A stretch of DNA of 21,700 bases, taken from positions 1 to 21,700 of the forward strand of contig CAKXYI010000017.1 of NCBI GenBank assembly GCA_934899185.1, written 5' to 3'. Positions 1 to 8,278 of the stretch are shown piece by piece. Each line of letters starts with the position of its first letter. Within the stretch, counting starts at the first letter, position 1. The notes under the pieces are model-generated. The model had not been told where the DNA came from, did no database searches, and worked only from the letters and a program-made list of their open reading frames with translations. Source of the stretch: an uncultured Lachnospiraceae bacterium (GTDB taxonomy: Bacteria > Bacillota > Clostridia > Lachnospirales > Lachnospiraceae). The position numbers and the translations under genes are program-made.

Positions 1-1083
1 AGACTGGATCATGCCCTCCAGCAAGGCAACAATATCAAAATGATCGTACTCCATCTCGTTGTTGCCGCTCTCAATCTGATTGAGGGAGATCATTGATAAT
101 ACCATACGGTTCATTTTCTTGGCTTCATCAATGATGACATCACAGTAAAACTCACGGCTTTCCTCATCATCCGTAATCCCCTCTGCCAGACCTTCCGCAT
201 AGCCCTGTATCAAAGCGATCGGTGTTTTCAGTTCATGTGACACATTAGAGATAAACTCCTGCTGTCGTTTTTGGTTTTCCTCTTTTAGGGCAATATCTAC
301 CTGTAATTCATGGTTTGCCTGCTTTAATTCTACGATCGTCTCTTCCAACGTCTCGGACAGTTCATTCATATGTTCGCCCAAAACATCCACTTCGTTCCGC
401 TTTTTCTGGCTCTGGTATTTGGCTTGAAAATCCAGACCGATCATGCGCTTGGAAAGATCCGTCAGGGCAAGGATCGGTTTGGTGATACGTCTGGTCAAAA
501 AGAAAGTTGCCAATATGCTTAAGGTCAGTGCCAGAATACCGATCCAGATCAAAAAACGGTTGGTCAGATGGGTACTCTCACGAATACCCTCGATCGCAGA
601 ACGAAGCATGATGATATTGCCATTGTCAAGCGTTCCCCAAAGGACTAAATACTCTTCGCCCAGACGATGATCCATCTGTTGCTTGATAACGTAGTTATCA
701 CCACTTCTTTCTGCTCCCGAACTCCCCTGCATCTGCTGACCAAACATAGCATAATACAATTGGGAATTCATATCTGCCGTATCATGTGCCGTCGTCAACA
801 GTATATTGGCTGCTGAATCCATGACTACAACGGAAATGCTATGATTTGCATGTGCTTTTTCCAATTCATCCAGAAATTCTTCGTCATCAAAACTGCCTGT
901 CACTGCCGCCCGATTGACCAAATCAAAGGTCGAGATCATGGCTTCTTCCTTTTCGTGCTGATAAAAATAGCCCAAAAAACAGAAATTGATGATAAGCGGT
1001 GCCACGATCGTCAGGGCAATGATGGTCATGTAAATACCCGCCATCTGACGGTTGATGCTCTGTACTTTATTCTTCAACTTCAA
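1..1083 (-). CDS. Sensor histidine kinase (HAMP/HisKA), 3' part missing
   Basis: Membrane sensor kinase, partner of the OmpR-type regulator just upstream. Reading the minus strand gives 361 open codons running off the window edge. In order they show a hydrophobic segment near residues 18-38, an extracellular sensor region of about 125 residues, a second membrane segment (LIWIGILALTLSILATFFL), a HAMP linker beginning TRRITKPILAL, a coiled coil, and the HisKA H-box SNVSHELKTPIALIQGYAEG with the phospho-accepting His. The ATPase domain would lie beyond base 1. The start is uncertain. A TTG at 1083 preceded by GGGG would overlap the regulator gene by 17 nt, and a second TTG lies at 1077. The first in-frame ATG, at 1044, would cut into the basic N-terminus before the first membrane helix. 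The ligand is unknown. Confidence 0.9.
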   Translation of the reverse strand, partial: MKLKNKVQSINRQMAGIYMTIIALTIVAPLIINFCFLGYFYQHEKEEAMISTFDLVNRAAVTGSFDDEEFLDELEKAHANHSISVVVMDSAANILLTTAHDTADMNSQLYYAMFGQQMQGSSGAERSGDNYVIKQQMDHRLGEEYLVLWGTLDNGNIIMLRSAIEGIRESTHLTNRFLIWIGILALTLSILATFFLTRRITKPILALTDLSKRMIGLDFQAKYQSQKKRNEVDVLGEHMNELSETLEETIVELKQANHELQVDIALKEENQKRQQEFISNVSHELKTPIALIQGYAEGLAEGITDDEESREFYCDVIIDEAKKMNRMVLSMISLNQIESGNNEMEYDHFDIVALLEGMIQS

Positions 1084-1753
1084 ACTTATACCCCATTCCC
1101 CAGATGGTCTTGATGTAATTGCCCTTGTCTCCTAATTTGGCGCGCAGTTTCTTGACATGGGTATCAATCGTTCTGGCATCCCCAAAATAATCATAATTCC
1201 ACACACCATTTAAGATCCGATCTCTCGACAGGGCGATTCCGGCATTTTGCATAAAATAAGTCAGAAGTTCAAATTCCTTAACGCTTAAGATGATCTCCTT
1301 TCCATCAATGTTAACGATATGTGCCTTGCGGTCGATGACAATACCGCCCGCTTCCAAGAGGTCTTTGTTGCCGTCATCTGCATCCGATGTCCTGCGGATA
1401 ATGGCATTGACATGTGCCACCAAGATCTTTGGGCTGAAAGGCTTTGGAATATATTCGTCCGCACCATATTCATAACCGTTTAAGATGTCATTTTCTTCAC
1501 TCTTTGCAGTCAGCATGACGATGGGAATCTGGGAAGTTTCTCTGACTTCCTTACATACCATAAATCCATCCACGCCCGGCATCATCACATCCAATATCAT
1601 GAGGGAAAGATCTTTTTCCCGGTAAAAGATATCCAGTGCCTGCTCACCATCTGCGGCTTCCAATACCTCATATCCCTCACGTACCAGATAATCTGATACC
1701 AGTTTGCGCAATCTTGCCTCGTCATCTGCGATCAATATCTTTTTTCCAGCCAT
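1067..1753 (-). CDS. OmpR-family DNA-binding response regulator
   Basis: Transcription factor of a two-component pair with the overlapping kinase gene downstream. The 228 aa match the usual OmpR/PhoB length. The receiver domain (about 4-120) has the acidic pair Asp10/Asp11, phospho-acceptor Asp55 in ILDVMMPG, Thr82 and Lys104 in the PKPF motif. The C-terminal winged helix (about 135-226) has the typical RTIDTHVKKLRAKLG recognition helix and ends in WGMGYKFE. A modest AAAGGG ribosome site precedes the ATG. The gene starts 85 bases after the coiled-coil membrane protein gene with no visible terminator between, so it may be read through from the chemosensory cluster or have its own weak promoter. 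The targets cannot be deduced. Confidence 0.96.
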   Translation of the reverse strand: MAGKKILIADDEARLRKLVSDYLVREGYEVLEAADGEQALDIFYREKDLSLMILDVMMPGVDGFMVCKEVRETSQIPIVMLTAKSEENDILNGYEYGADEYIPKPFSPKILVAHVNAIIRRTSDADDGNKDLLEAGGIVIDRKAHIVNIDGKEIILSVKEFELLTYFMQNAGIALSRDRILNGVWNYDYFGDARTIDTHVKKLRAKLGDKGNYIKTIWGMGYKFEVEE

Positions 1754-1838
1754 CTTACACTACACCCTTTCTGCTACTGTTTTCTCTCATGCTACACATA
1801 TATTATGTTAAAATTGTGACCTTTTTGTATCCAAGCCC

Positions 1839-2489
1839 CTATTGGTTCAACTTCTGTTCTCTTTCGTTTAGTTCCTGCTCCCTAGCATCCAGTTCTTCTT
1901 CCCATGACGCATACTTGTCTACGATCTTTTCCTCGTAATTTAAGATCGTTGGATTCTGACTGGTCGCATTGATAGCAAACATGCCAATGATAATGATGAG
2001 CATAGTAATACATGCGATCAGAAGAAGTCGGGATAATTTTTTATATCGTTTTAATTCAACTTCCATCTTTTCCCCAACTGTTTTTCGTTCTGTTCTTTGC
2101 TTTGCAGCTGTTTTTCGTTCTGTTCTTTGCTTTGCAGCCGGCTTTGGTTCTTCTTTTTTCTCGACAATCTCTTTTGGTGCCGGTACTTCTTCCTTGATCA
2201 GTATCCGATCAGTCTCTGGCTTGGGCGAAAGGCTTGGGACCGGTGGCAGATCTGCCGCATCAATTTCCGGCAGGGCAAGCAGTTGTTTTCTCATGTCCTC
2301 CAAAAATCCCAGTCCAAGTTTTGTGTGAAAAAGATCTTTTTTGATCATCTGCTGATAGGCTGCCAGAACCGCCTTGGGATCTTCGTTATCAATCTCTTTC
2401 ATAATATAGGAGATCGCCTGGACTTCCTTTTGTGCCTCTCTTGCCTCTTCTTCGGTCTCAAATGAAAAATCACCAATCACATATGCCAT
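1839..2489 (-). CDS. Single-pass membrane protein with coiled-coil tail, unknown function
   Basis: I do not recognise a named family. I chose the start MAYVIGDF because AAAGGAG lies about 8 nt upstream; a longer frame begins at 2531 but would overlap the preceding gene and lacks such a site. The 216-aa product has a charged helical N-terminal domain (1-75), a Pro/Lys/Glu-rich linker (80-140), one membrane helix (about 153-173) and a short C-terminal segment rich in Glu, Arg and Gln (about 185-216) that should form a coiled coil. The Lys/Arg run before the helix suggests the N-terminus is inside and the coiled coil outside. The linker holds an exact tandem duplication of AAKQRTERKT. It is the last gene of the chemosensory cluster, 13 nt after the Hpt gene, and is therefore a candidate accessory or output component (inference). 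Confidence 0.85.
   Translation of the reverse strand: MAYVIGDFSFETEEEAREAQKEVQAISYIMKEIDNEDPKAVLAAYQQMIKKDLFHTKLGLGFLEDMRKQLLALPEIDAADLPPVPSLSPKPETDRILIKEEVPAPKEIVEKKEEPKPAAKQRTERKTAAKQRTERKTVGEKMEVELKRYKKLSRLLLIACITMLIIIIGMFAINATSQNPTILNYEEKIVDKYASWEEELDAREQELNEREQKLNQ
2078..2137. repeat. Exact 30-bp tandem duplication inside a coding region
   Basis: Two adjacent identical 30-bp units (2078-2107 and 2108-2137) encode AAKQRTERKT twice in the linker of the membrane coiled-coil protein. The unit is a multiple of three, so the frame is kept. Identity of the copies at every base, including third codon positions, suggests a recent duplication that could expand or contract. Confidence 0.95.
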
Positions 2490-2502
2490 ACCATTTCTCC
2501 TT

Positions 2503-3861
2503 TTAGCTAAATGCCTTCTCCACCAGAACATAGGCGGACAAATAATCTTCGCTGTCTATCTTTCGTTCTACTTCCTGTAAAAGTCCCGCAAAACCACCAG
2601 ACTCCTCCAGTGGCTGCAGTATCTTTAACATTTCCTGTCCATCCAATCCGTATGCTGCATCTTCCAACTGCGTCAGAAGTTCTTTTTTCTCTGCTTCGGA
2701 TAAGTTGACAGATACACTTTCCCCGCTTTCTGCTTCCGCATCTTTTCGGGGGGAAAGCGGCATACCAAAATATGCCTGTATGCTATAGATGTCCCGGATG
2801 AAACATTGCATCATTTTTTCGTGGTGCGACAAGATATAAGGGATATCGCCTTCTTTCCCTGCAGTTTCCAAGCTCTTTGCCGCCTCCGACAGTTCCATAG
2901 CACCGATCGCCTTCATGGAACTCTTGATTCCGTGTACCTCGACCCTATAATTCTCCCAATCTTGCTTGGCAAAGAGTGTTTCTATCCGCTCCCAGTTGTG
3001 GTTTCCCCGCAAAGCATAGTCTTTTAAGATCTTATGGTAGATCTCATCATTGCCGCAATAGAGCCGTCCAACGGATGCGTCCAACGTAGGCAGGGCTTCT
3101 TCTTTTTCCGGCAAAGGACTAACAATGGCATCTGCCAATTCCAGACTGCTAAAAGGAACATAGAGAGCGATCTGATTCGTGCGGTCTTCTATCCTGTGTC
3201 CTTGCCGACAAAAGACGATTAGGCGCACATATTCCGGTAGATGGGAAAAGTATGCCTGGTGCACCTCATACTGCGCCATGGATAACATAAGACAGACTTC
3301 CCTTTTCTTTTGCATTTCTGCCTGCAAATGCTGTATGGTGCCACAGAGAACAAAAGGCAGTCCCATTTGTTTAGCCAAATGCTTCTGTGTGATCAAATAT
3401 GCCTGTCGTTCCCCGGAATCCGTATTTTGTTGTCTTTCATAATAACCAATCAGTTGGCAGGGTTCTTTACAGGTGACAAGCGGGCCTTCTTCTACAAGTA
3501 ATTGAGGGAGAACCAATGTCTCGGTTCTCCCCATCATTTCATTCGGTGCTTGTCCCTGATCCCGGACAGAATGCGTCTGTATCAATACTAACAGTTTACC
3601 TGTCGGAAGTCTTCTTTCATAAGTTAGACGAATGACCAGTAGTCTGGTCTTGCCATAACTTAAGACCTTTTGTATCTTTTGTAAAATCTCCTGCTGCGTC
3701 GTTTGCAGATCTCCTGTCAGTCTTTTGGGCACATTGACATCACAGTCAATGACCATTCCCATAGGCTCTTTTTCATAGGACTTGTGCAAAAACGCCATCA
3801 AATGATCGATCAGATCATTTACTGCGTAGGATTCCATCTTAATATTTTCCAAATCCATCAT
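2503..3861 (-). CDS. Hpt phosphotransfer protein on a degenerate kinase/receiver scaffold
   Basis: Cytoplasmic phosphorelay protein, 452 aa. The clear domain is Hpt at about 262-360, with phospho-accepting His310 in [19 protein letters not shown]. Residues 10-100 resemble the start of a histidine-kinase ATPase domain ([20 protein letters not shown] matches the segment [20 protein letters not shown] of the PAS kinase here). However, the N-box Asn is gone and no G1 or G2 glycine motif follows. Residues 185-250 resemble the end of a receiver ([11 protein letters not shown], then [14 protein letters not shown]) without a phospho-acceptor. A helical tail (388-452) follows the Hpt. The start overlaps the methyl-accepting protein gene by 23 nt; Met at 3837, 1 nt past its stop, is equally possible because neither has a strong ribosome site. 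Likely role: shuttling phosphate to or from the receivers encoded nearby (inference). Confidence 0.85.
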   Translation of the reverse strand: MMDLENIKMESYAVNDLIDHLMAFLHKSYEKEPMGMVIDCDVNVPKRLTGDLQTTQQEILQKIQKVLSYGKTRLLVIRLTYERRLPTGKLLVLIQTHSVRDQGQAPNEMMGRTETLVLPQLLVEEGPLVTCKEPCQLIGYYERQQNTDSGERQAYLITQKHLAKQMGLPFVLCGTIQHLQAEMQKKREVCLMLSMAQYEVHQAYFSHLPEYVRLIVFCRQGHRIEDRTNQIALYVPFSSLELADAIVSPLPEKEEALPTLDASVGRLYCGNDEIYHKILKDYALRGNHNWERIETLFAKQDWENYRVEVHGIKSSMKAIGAMELSEAAKSLETAGKEGDIPYILSHHEKMMQCFIRDIYSIQAYFGMPLSPRKDAEAESGESVSVNLSEAEKKELLTQLEDAAYGLDGQEMLKILQPLEESGGFAGLLQEVERKIDSEDYLSAYVLVEKAFS

Positions 3862-5182
3862 CTAAATGAATGTATGGTGTCTCACCGGTCTCTTCATCAG
3901 AAGATCTTTCCGACAGCTCGTGATGGCTGATATCTCCCAGATGATAAGTTGATAAAAGTTCCTGCATACGATTTGCCTGATTGGAAAGTTCGATACTAGC
4001 TGCGGCACATTCCTCACTGGTCGCAGAGTTATTCTGTACGACCTGAGATACCTGATCAATCGCCTGATTGATCTGCGCGATTGCTGTTGCCTGATAATTG
4101 GATGCCTCGGAAATGCCAAGGATAATGCCTTCGCTCTCCTCTACGGCACTTGTGATCTCTGCTAGAGCATTGGCTGTCTCGGATGCGATCTTGGAACCTG
4201 CATTGACTTTATGGATGGAGTCTTCGATCAGTTCTGCGGTCTCAGAGGCTGCTGTAGCACTCTTTGCTGCCAGGTTTCTGACTTCTTCCGCAACAACGGC
4301 AAATCCCTTTCCTGCTTCTCCGGCTCTTGCTGCCTCCACTGCGGCATTTAAAGCAAGGATATTGGTCTGGAACGCAATGTCATCGATCACCTTGATGATC
4401 TTTGAAATACTCTCAGAAGAATCGTTGATATCACGCATAGCATTCATCATTTCGCTCATCTGGTCATTGCCTCTATGGACATTGTCTAAAGCGTGTTCAA
4501 CCAACTCTGCTGCGTTGGATGCTTCTTGGGCGTTTTCTTTGGTCTTGCCAGCCACATCGCTGATAGATGCTGTGATCTCTTCAATCGCACTTGCCTGCTC
4601 AGTAGATCCCTGTGCCAATGCCTCAGATGCATTTGCCACCTCAGAAGAACTGGTCGATACCTGCATGGCTGCATCGGTAATATGAGACAAAGTTGTATGA
4701 TTCTTTCCTACCATGTCCTTTAAGGCTGCGCCAAGCGCATCACTATCCGAAGATGGCTTGACATCGATCATCAGATTGCCCTCTGCCACCTGACCTGCAA
4801 CCTGAGACTCATAACGAATATTGTCGACGACCATCTGAAAAGAGTCAACCAACTCGCCAAACTCATCATTACGTTTTTTCTTTAATTCTACATCCACATT
4901 TCCCTTAGCGATCTCTCTTGCTGCCGCATTCAGGCTTGCCAGTGACATACGGATGCTTCTGGAAACTGTAATGCAGACTGATGTGATCAAAATGATACAG
5001 ATCACCAATTCAATAAACAAAAACAGATTGTATGACTGTAAGTATTCTGGTGACATCATACCACGCTGTGCCTTAGCCACAGACCGATAAGAAAACACCT
5101 GGGTAATGATCAAAAGAACCTCCGGTACGATAAAGGCAAAGATCAATAATGTGTGTACCTTAATTGCTTTTTTCTCTTTCAT
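3839..5182 (-). CDS. Methyl-accepting chemotaxis protein with minimal extracellular loop
   Basis: Chemoreceptor of 447 aa that would form arrays with the CheA and CheW encoded upstream. Membrane helices lie at about 12-30 and 53-73, leaving only some 22 residues between them, so there is no room for a normal ligand-binding domain. A HAMP domain follows (about 74-125), then a second HAMP-like stretch (about 128-158, [20 protein letters not shown]), then a long signalling coiled coil. The highly conserved hairpin tip is at about 267-305 ([20 protein letters not shown]). The C-terminus ends GFGKY, not a clear CheR-docking pentapeptide. Ribosome site AAGGAG lies inside the end of cheW, with one base between the genes. 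It may sense membrane state, cytoplasmic input or a partner protein such as the nearby lipoprotein or coiled-coil protein (inference). Confidence 0.96.
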   Translation of the reverse strand: MKEKKAIKVHTLLIFAFIVPEVLLIITQVFSYRSVAKAQRGMMSPEYLQSYNLFLFIELVICIILITSVCITVSRSIRMSLASLNAAAREIAKGNVDVELKKKRNDEFGELVDSFQMVVDNIRYESQVAGQVAEGNLMIDVKPSSDSDALGAALKDMVGKNHTTLSHITDAAMQVSTSSSEVANASEALAQGSTEQASAIEEITASISDVAGKTKENAQEASNAAELVEHALDNVHRGNDQMSEMMNAMRDINDSSESISKIIKVIDDIAFQTNILALNAAVEAARAGEAGKGFAVVAEEVRNLAAKSATAASETAELIEDSIHKVNAGSKIASETANALAEITSAVEESEGIILGISEASNYQATAIAQINQAIDQVSQVVQNNSATSEECAAASIELSNQANRMQELLSTYHLGDISHHELSERSSDEETGETPYIHLDDGFGKY

Positions 5183-5183
5183 G

Positions 5184-5687
5184 TTACTCTTCTCCTTCTA
5201 CACTCTCATCTTCATTATTCAAATGTCCCACCAGTGCGGCATCTTCATCCCCAAGTAATTTGGCGGGATCTAACAACAACTTGACATCATTTCCAACTTT
5301 ACCTATGCCGGATACGAATCGGCTTTTGGCATTATCATTTTTGCCAATCGAAGGCGAAGGTAAAATATTTTCTGCCGGTATCTCTACGACCTCGGCAATC
5401 TTTTCTACAATCAGACCAACGACCAGTTGCTCATAACGGATGACGATGATACAGGTCCTGTCCGTATAAGGGATCGGTTCCTGATGAAAACGTAGGCGGG
5501 CATCCACAACCGGTATGATCTTACCGCGCAAATTGATCAATCCCTTGACATATTCCGGGCTTTCCGGAATCTCTGTTATCTCTTGAAATACAATAATCTC
5601 ATTGACATATTCAATCTTAAGTCCAAAATATTCACTCCCCGATTGGAAAGTCACATATTTGTCTTTTTGTGTGTCAAACTCACTCAT
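5184..5687 (-). CDS. cheW: CheW chemotaxis coupling protein
   Basis: Soluble adaptor linking the receptor to CheA. The 167 aa are the usual CheW length. The single CheW/SH3-like domain (about 8-150) shows [12 protein letters not shown], the typical [17 protein letters not shown] strand-turn and [15 protein letters not shown]. An acidic tail (about 150-167) is added at the end. The gene follows cheA by 16 nt, with purine-rich AAGGA sequence before the ATG, and lies one base before the receptor gene, so cheA, cheW and receptor should be co-translated in balanced amounts. Confidence 0.97.
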   Translation of the reverse strand: MSEFDTQKDKYVTFQSGSEYFGLKIEYVNEIIVFQEITEIPESPEYVKGLINLRGKIIPVVDARLRFHQEPIPYTDRTCIIVIRYEQLVVGLIVEKIAEVVEIPAENILPSPSIGKNDNAKSRFVSGIGKVGNDVKLLLDPAKLLGDEDAALVGHLNNEDESVEGEE

Positions 5688-5703
5688 CTTCCTTCGTCCT
5701 TTC

Positions 5704-7854
5704 CTAGTATTCCATCAGACCGGCAGCATCTAAGATCAATGCGATGCTTCCATCTCCCAGTTGTGTACATCCCGATAAACCTTTGACCTTTTTTATGTAC
5801 TCCGGTATCGGTTTGACAACAATCTCCTGCTTGCCGACCAAACGGTCTACAAACAGACATACTACATTTTTTTCTATTTCCACAAGAACCATCATACCAT
5901 TTTGGATCTTGGTCTCATAGTCATGCAGTTCATAAAAATCGCCCAGACGGATGACAGGGTAACAAGCCCCGCGGATCATGACAGACTCCCTACCGTCCGG
6001 CTCATGGATGAGCATATCGTCCGTAACATGGACAAATTCTCTGACGGCTCCCGTTTCCATGACAAATGAGGAATCCCCTACATCCATAACAATGCCATCA
6101 ATAATGGCAAGTGTCAATGGAATCTTTAAATTCATCGTACTTCCCTGCCCGGGTAGACTGTCAATCTCCAAGGTTCCTCCGATCTTTTGCAGGTTGGAAA
6201 CAACGACATCCATACCTACGCCTCTGCCAGAGAACTCCGTTACTTTATTGTTGGTGGAAAAACCCGGCAGGGTAATGAACTGATATACCTCTTTATCTGT
6301 ATATGAGGACTCCGGTCTGCCCGGTTCCAACAGCCCCTGCTGTCTGGCTTTCGCCATAATCTGACCGCGGTCCAAGCCCTTCCCATTATCCGCAACAGAA
6401 ATCCATACCTTGCCGGATTCTGTCTTGGCGGAAAGTGTGACCTTTGCTTTTTCCTGCTTGCCGCTCGCCAATCTCTCCTCATTGGTCTCGATGCCATGAT
6501 CCATGGAATTGCGGACCAGATGCATGAGCGGATCGGAAATATGTTCGATGATATTCTTGTCTACTTCTGTCGTATCGCCGATCATTTCAAAGGTCACATC
6601 CTTGCCAAGTTTTCGTGACATCTCAAAGACGATACGGTTCATCTTCTGGAAGGTATTGGTCAGGGGCACCATACGCATGCTCATGATCACATTTTGTAGG
6701 TCGGTCGAGATCTTTTTCATCTGCCCAGCTGCTTTGTTGAAGTTGTCCAGATTCAGTCCCGGCACTTTCAGATCCGGGTTTTGTAAGACAACCGACTGGG
6801 AAATGACCAGTTCACCGATCAAATCCATAAGTTGATCCATCTTGGCAATATCAACACTGATAAAAGAAGCCTTATCCTTTTTCGCCGGGCGGTCTTTTGC
6901 AAGATTCTTGCCCTTGCCTGGTTCCTTGGAAGCAATGACGAAATCACCTGGCGCGATCTTCTTTTTCGGTGTAGCCTCTGTCTGCCCCTCTTTGGCATCC
7001 GCCCGCTTTTCGATCTCCTCCACCGAGGAATCCAGATCGATCAGAATCTGTGCCCCCTCTGCCTCGAAGCCCAACTGAAATTCCTGCGCCGTACATTCAT
7101 AGACCTCAACCTTAGTCAGGTCATAGCCCGGCTGTACGATCTCGCGGATATCCGCCTCAGTCGCATCTGTTTTAATAAGGATCTTAAATCCATTTTTAAC
7201 AATTTCGTCAGATGTTGCCTCGTTTGTCAGGATGTCCTCCGGTGAGTATAAAATGTCCTTGGCAATCTTCTTTAAGGCAAATACCGTCTTGTAAGCATGC
7301 ATACTCGACATCTGGATCTCAGGATTATAAGTCAGATAGATGCGGTAAAAGTGGCTGTTGCCACCGGTTTCCGGTGCGATATAAAACTGCTTTGGTGCTT
7401 CTTCCTTTTGTACAGGCTTGGTATCCGCTCCTTTGGTTCCATTCTCTCCCTTGATCTTTTGCAAAAAGGCATCCAGACTTGCGACCAGTTCTGTCGCGCT
7501 GCCATCTGCATCACCGCCATCCGCTAACTTGTCCATCTCCGACATGATGAAATCAGAGACATCCAACACATGTTCCACCAGTTCTACATGTGGCACTGTG
7601 GTCGGATGGGACTCTCGGATAAAATAAAAGACATCTTCCAACTTATGAGATACTTTTGTGATTTCATCAAACATCATAATACCGGAAGATCCTTTGATCG
7701 TATGCATGGTACGAAAGATCTCATTGATGCTGTCTTCATCAAAGCCGTCCGCATCTTTTTGTTCCATTACAATATTCTGCAAATTTTCCAGAAGCTGCTG
7801 GTTTTCAAATAGATAAACACTGAGCATATCGCCAGTATTAAAATCGTCTGCCAT
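5704..7854 (-). CDS. cheA: CheA chemotaxis histidine kinase
   Basis: Kinase of the chemosensory array, 716 aa. P1/Hpt domain (about 5-110) has the phosphorylated His51 in FRTMHTIKGSSGIM. A P2-like docking domain (about 165-260) is followed by a charged linker, the P3 dimerisation helices (about 333-395), and the P4 ATPase domain with N-box LVRNSMDHGIE (447-457), G1 DNGKGLD (489-495) and G2 GRGVGMDV (543-550). The P5 CheW-like domain (about 578-716) follows. All catalytic motifs are intact, so it should be active. GAAAGGAG precedes the ATG. It lies between the single-domain receiver gene and cheW. Expected phosphate acceptors are that receiver and CheB. Confidence 0.98.
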   Translation of the reverse strand: MADDFNTGDMLSVYLFENQQLLENLQNIVMEQKDADGFDEDSINEIFRTMHTIKGSSGIMMFDEITKVSHKLEDVFYFIRESHPTTVPHVELVEHVLDVSDFIMSEMDKLADGGDADGSATELVASLDAFLQKIKGENGTKGADTKPVQKEEAPKQFYIAPETGGNSHFYRIYLTYNPEIQMSSMHAYKTVFALKKIAKDILYSPEDILTNEATSDEIVKNGFKILIKTDATEADIREIVQPGYDLTKVEVYECTAQEFQLGFEAEGAQILIDLDSSVEEIEKRADAKEGQTEATPKKKIAPGDFVIASKEPGKGKNLAKDRPAKKDKASFISVDIAKMDQLMDLIGELVISQSVVLQNPDLKVPGLNLDNFNKAAGQMKKISTDLQNVIMSMRMVPLTNTFQKMNRIVFEMSRKLGKDVTFEMIGDTTEVDKNIIEHISDPLMHLVRNSMDHGIETNEERLASGKQEKAKVTLSAKTESGKVWISVADNGKGLDRGQIMAKARQQGLLEPGRPESSYTDKEVYQFITLPGFSTNNKVTEFSGRGVGMDVVVSNLQKIGGTLEIDSLPGQGSTMNLKIPLTLAIIDGIVMDVGDSSFVMETGAVREFVHVTDDMLIHEPDGRESVMIRGACYPVIRLGDFYELHDYETKIQNGMMVLVEIEKNVVCLFVDRLVGKQEIVVKPIPEYIKKVKGLSGCTQLGDGSIALILDAAGLMEY

Positions 7855-7867
7855 GAAAGACTCCTTT

Positions 7868-8260
7868 CTATATCAAGCCTAATTTCTTTAATGCCTGATC
7901 GAATTTTTCTTTGTTGATCGGCTTGCCGGAATACACACTGCATCCCAGATCAAATGCCATCTTTACATTTTCTTCATCGTTGAGTGCCGTTGTCATAATG
8001 ACCTTGACCTGTTCTTCCTCCGATATGCCATGGTCAGCCTCCAGATCGCGGATGCTACGCAAAACCTGGTATCCGTCCATCACAGGCATCATAATATCCA
8101 GACATGCCAGATCGTATGGTTCTCCGTCCTCCAATGCCATGAGAAAGGCATCCACTGCCTCCATCCCATCGACAGCCGCATCACATTCTCCATAAGATGA
8201 TAAAAAATTCATCATAAACTTACGTGTTACAAAGTCGTCCTCTGCCAGTAAAATCCTCAT
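7868..8260 (-). CDS. Single-domain response regulator (CheY-like)
   Basis: Stand-alone receiver of 130 aa with no output domain. Acidic residues Asp8/Asp9 (AEDD), phospho-acceptor Asp55 in LDIMMPVMDG, the Thr of IMTTAL, and Lys of SGKPI are all present. A longer than usual segment (RDLEADHGISEEEQVKV) sits between the alpha-3 and beta-4 elements. It lies 14 bases upstream of cheA with a good AAGGAG ribosome site, so CheA is its likely phosphodonor. Because no flagellar switch gene is visible, its partner need not be FliM. The partner could be the Hpt protein encoded downstream, which would make this a relay receiver (inference). Confidence 0.95.
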   Translation of the reverse strand: MRILLAEDDFVTRKFMMNFLSSYGECDAAVDGMEAVDAFLMALEDGEPYDLACLDIMMPVMDGYQVLRSIRDLEADHGISEEEQVKVIMTTALNDEENVKMAFDLGCSVYSGKPINKEKFDQALKKLGLI

Positions 8261-8278
8261 ATTCCCACTCCTTATCCC

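Noticed and set aside
1802..1834. Possible promoter (TTGGAT, 18 bases, TAACAT) upstream of the OmpR-type regulator
   Set aside because: Both boxes match poorly (three and four of six), so it is too weak to list as a feature, although a promoter in this 85-base gap is plausible.
3839..3880. CheR-docking pentapeptide at the receptor C-terminus
   Set aside because: The end reads GFGKY, which lacks the W-x-x-F pattern of NWETF-like tethers.
4098..4685. Plus-strand open frame of 195 codons opposite the chemoreceptor gene
   Set aside because: It mirrors the heptad-rich, Ala/Ser-rich coding of the receptor on the other strand, has no clear ribosome site, and its composition is that of an antisense shadow.
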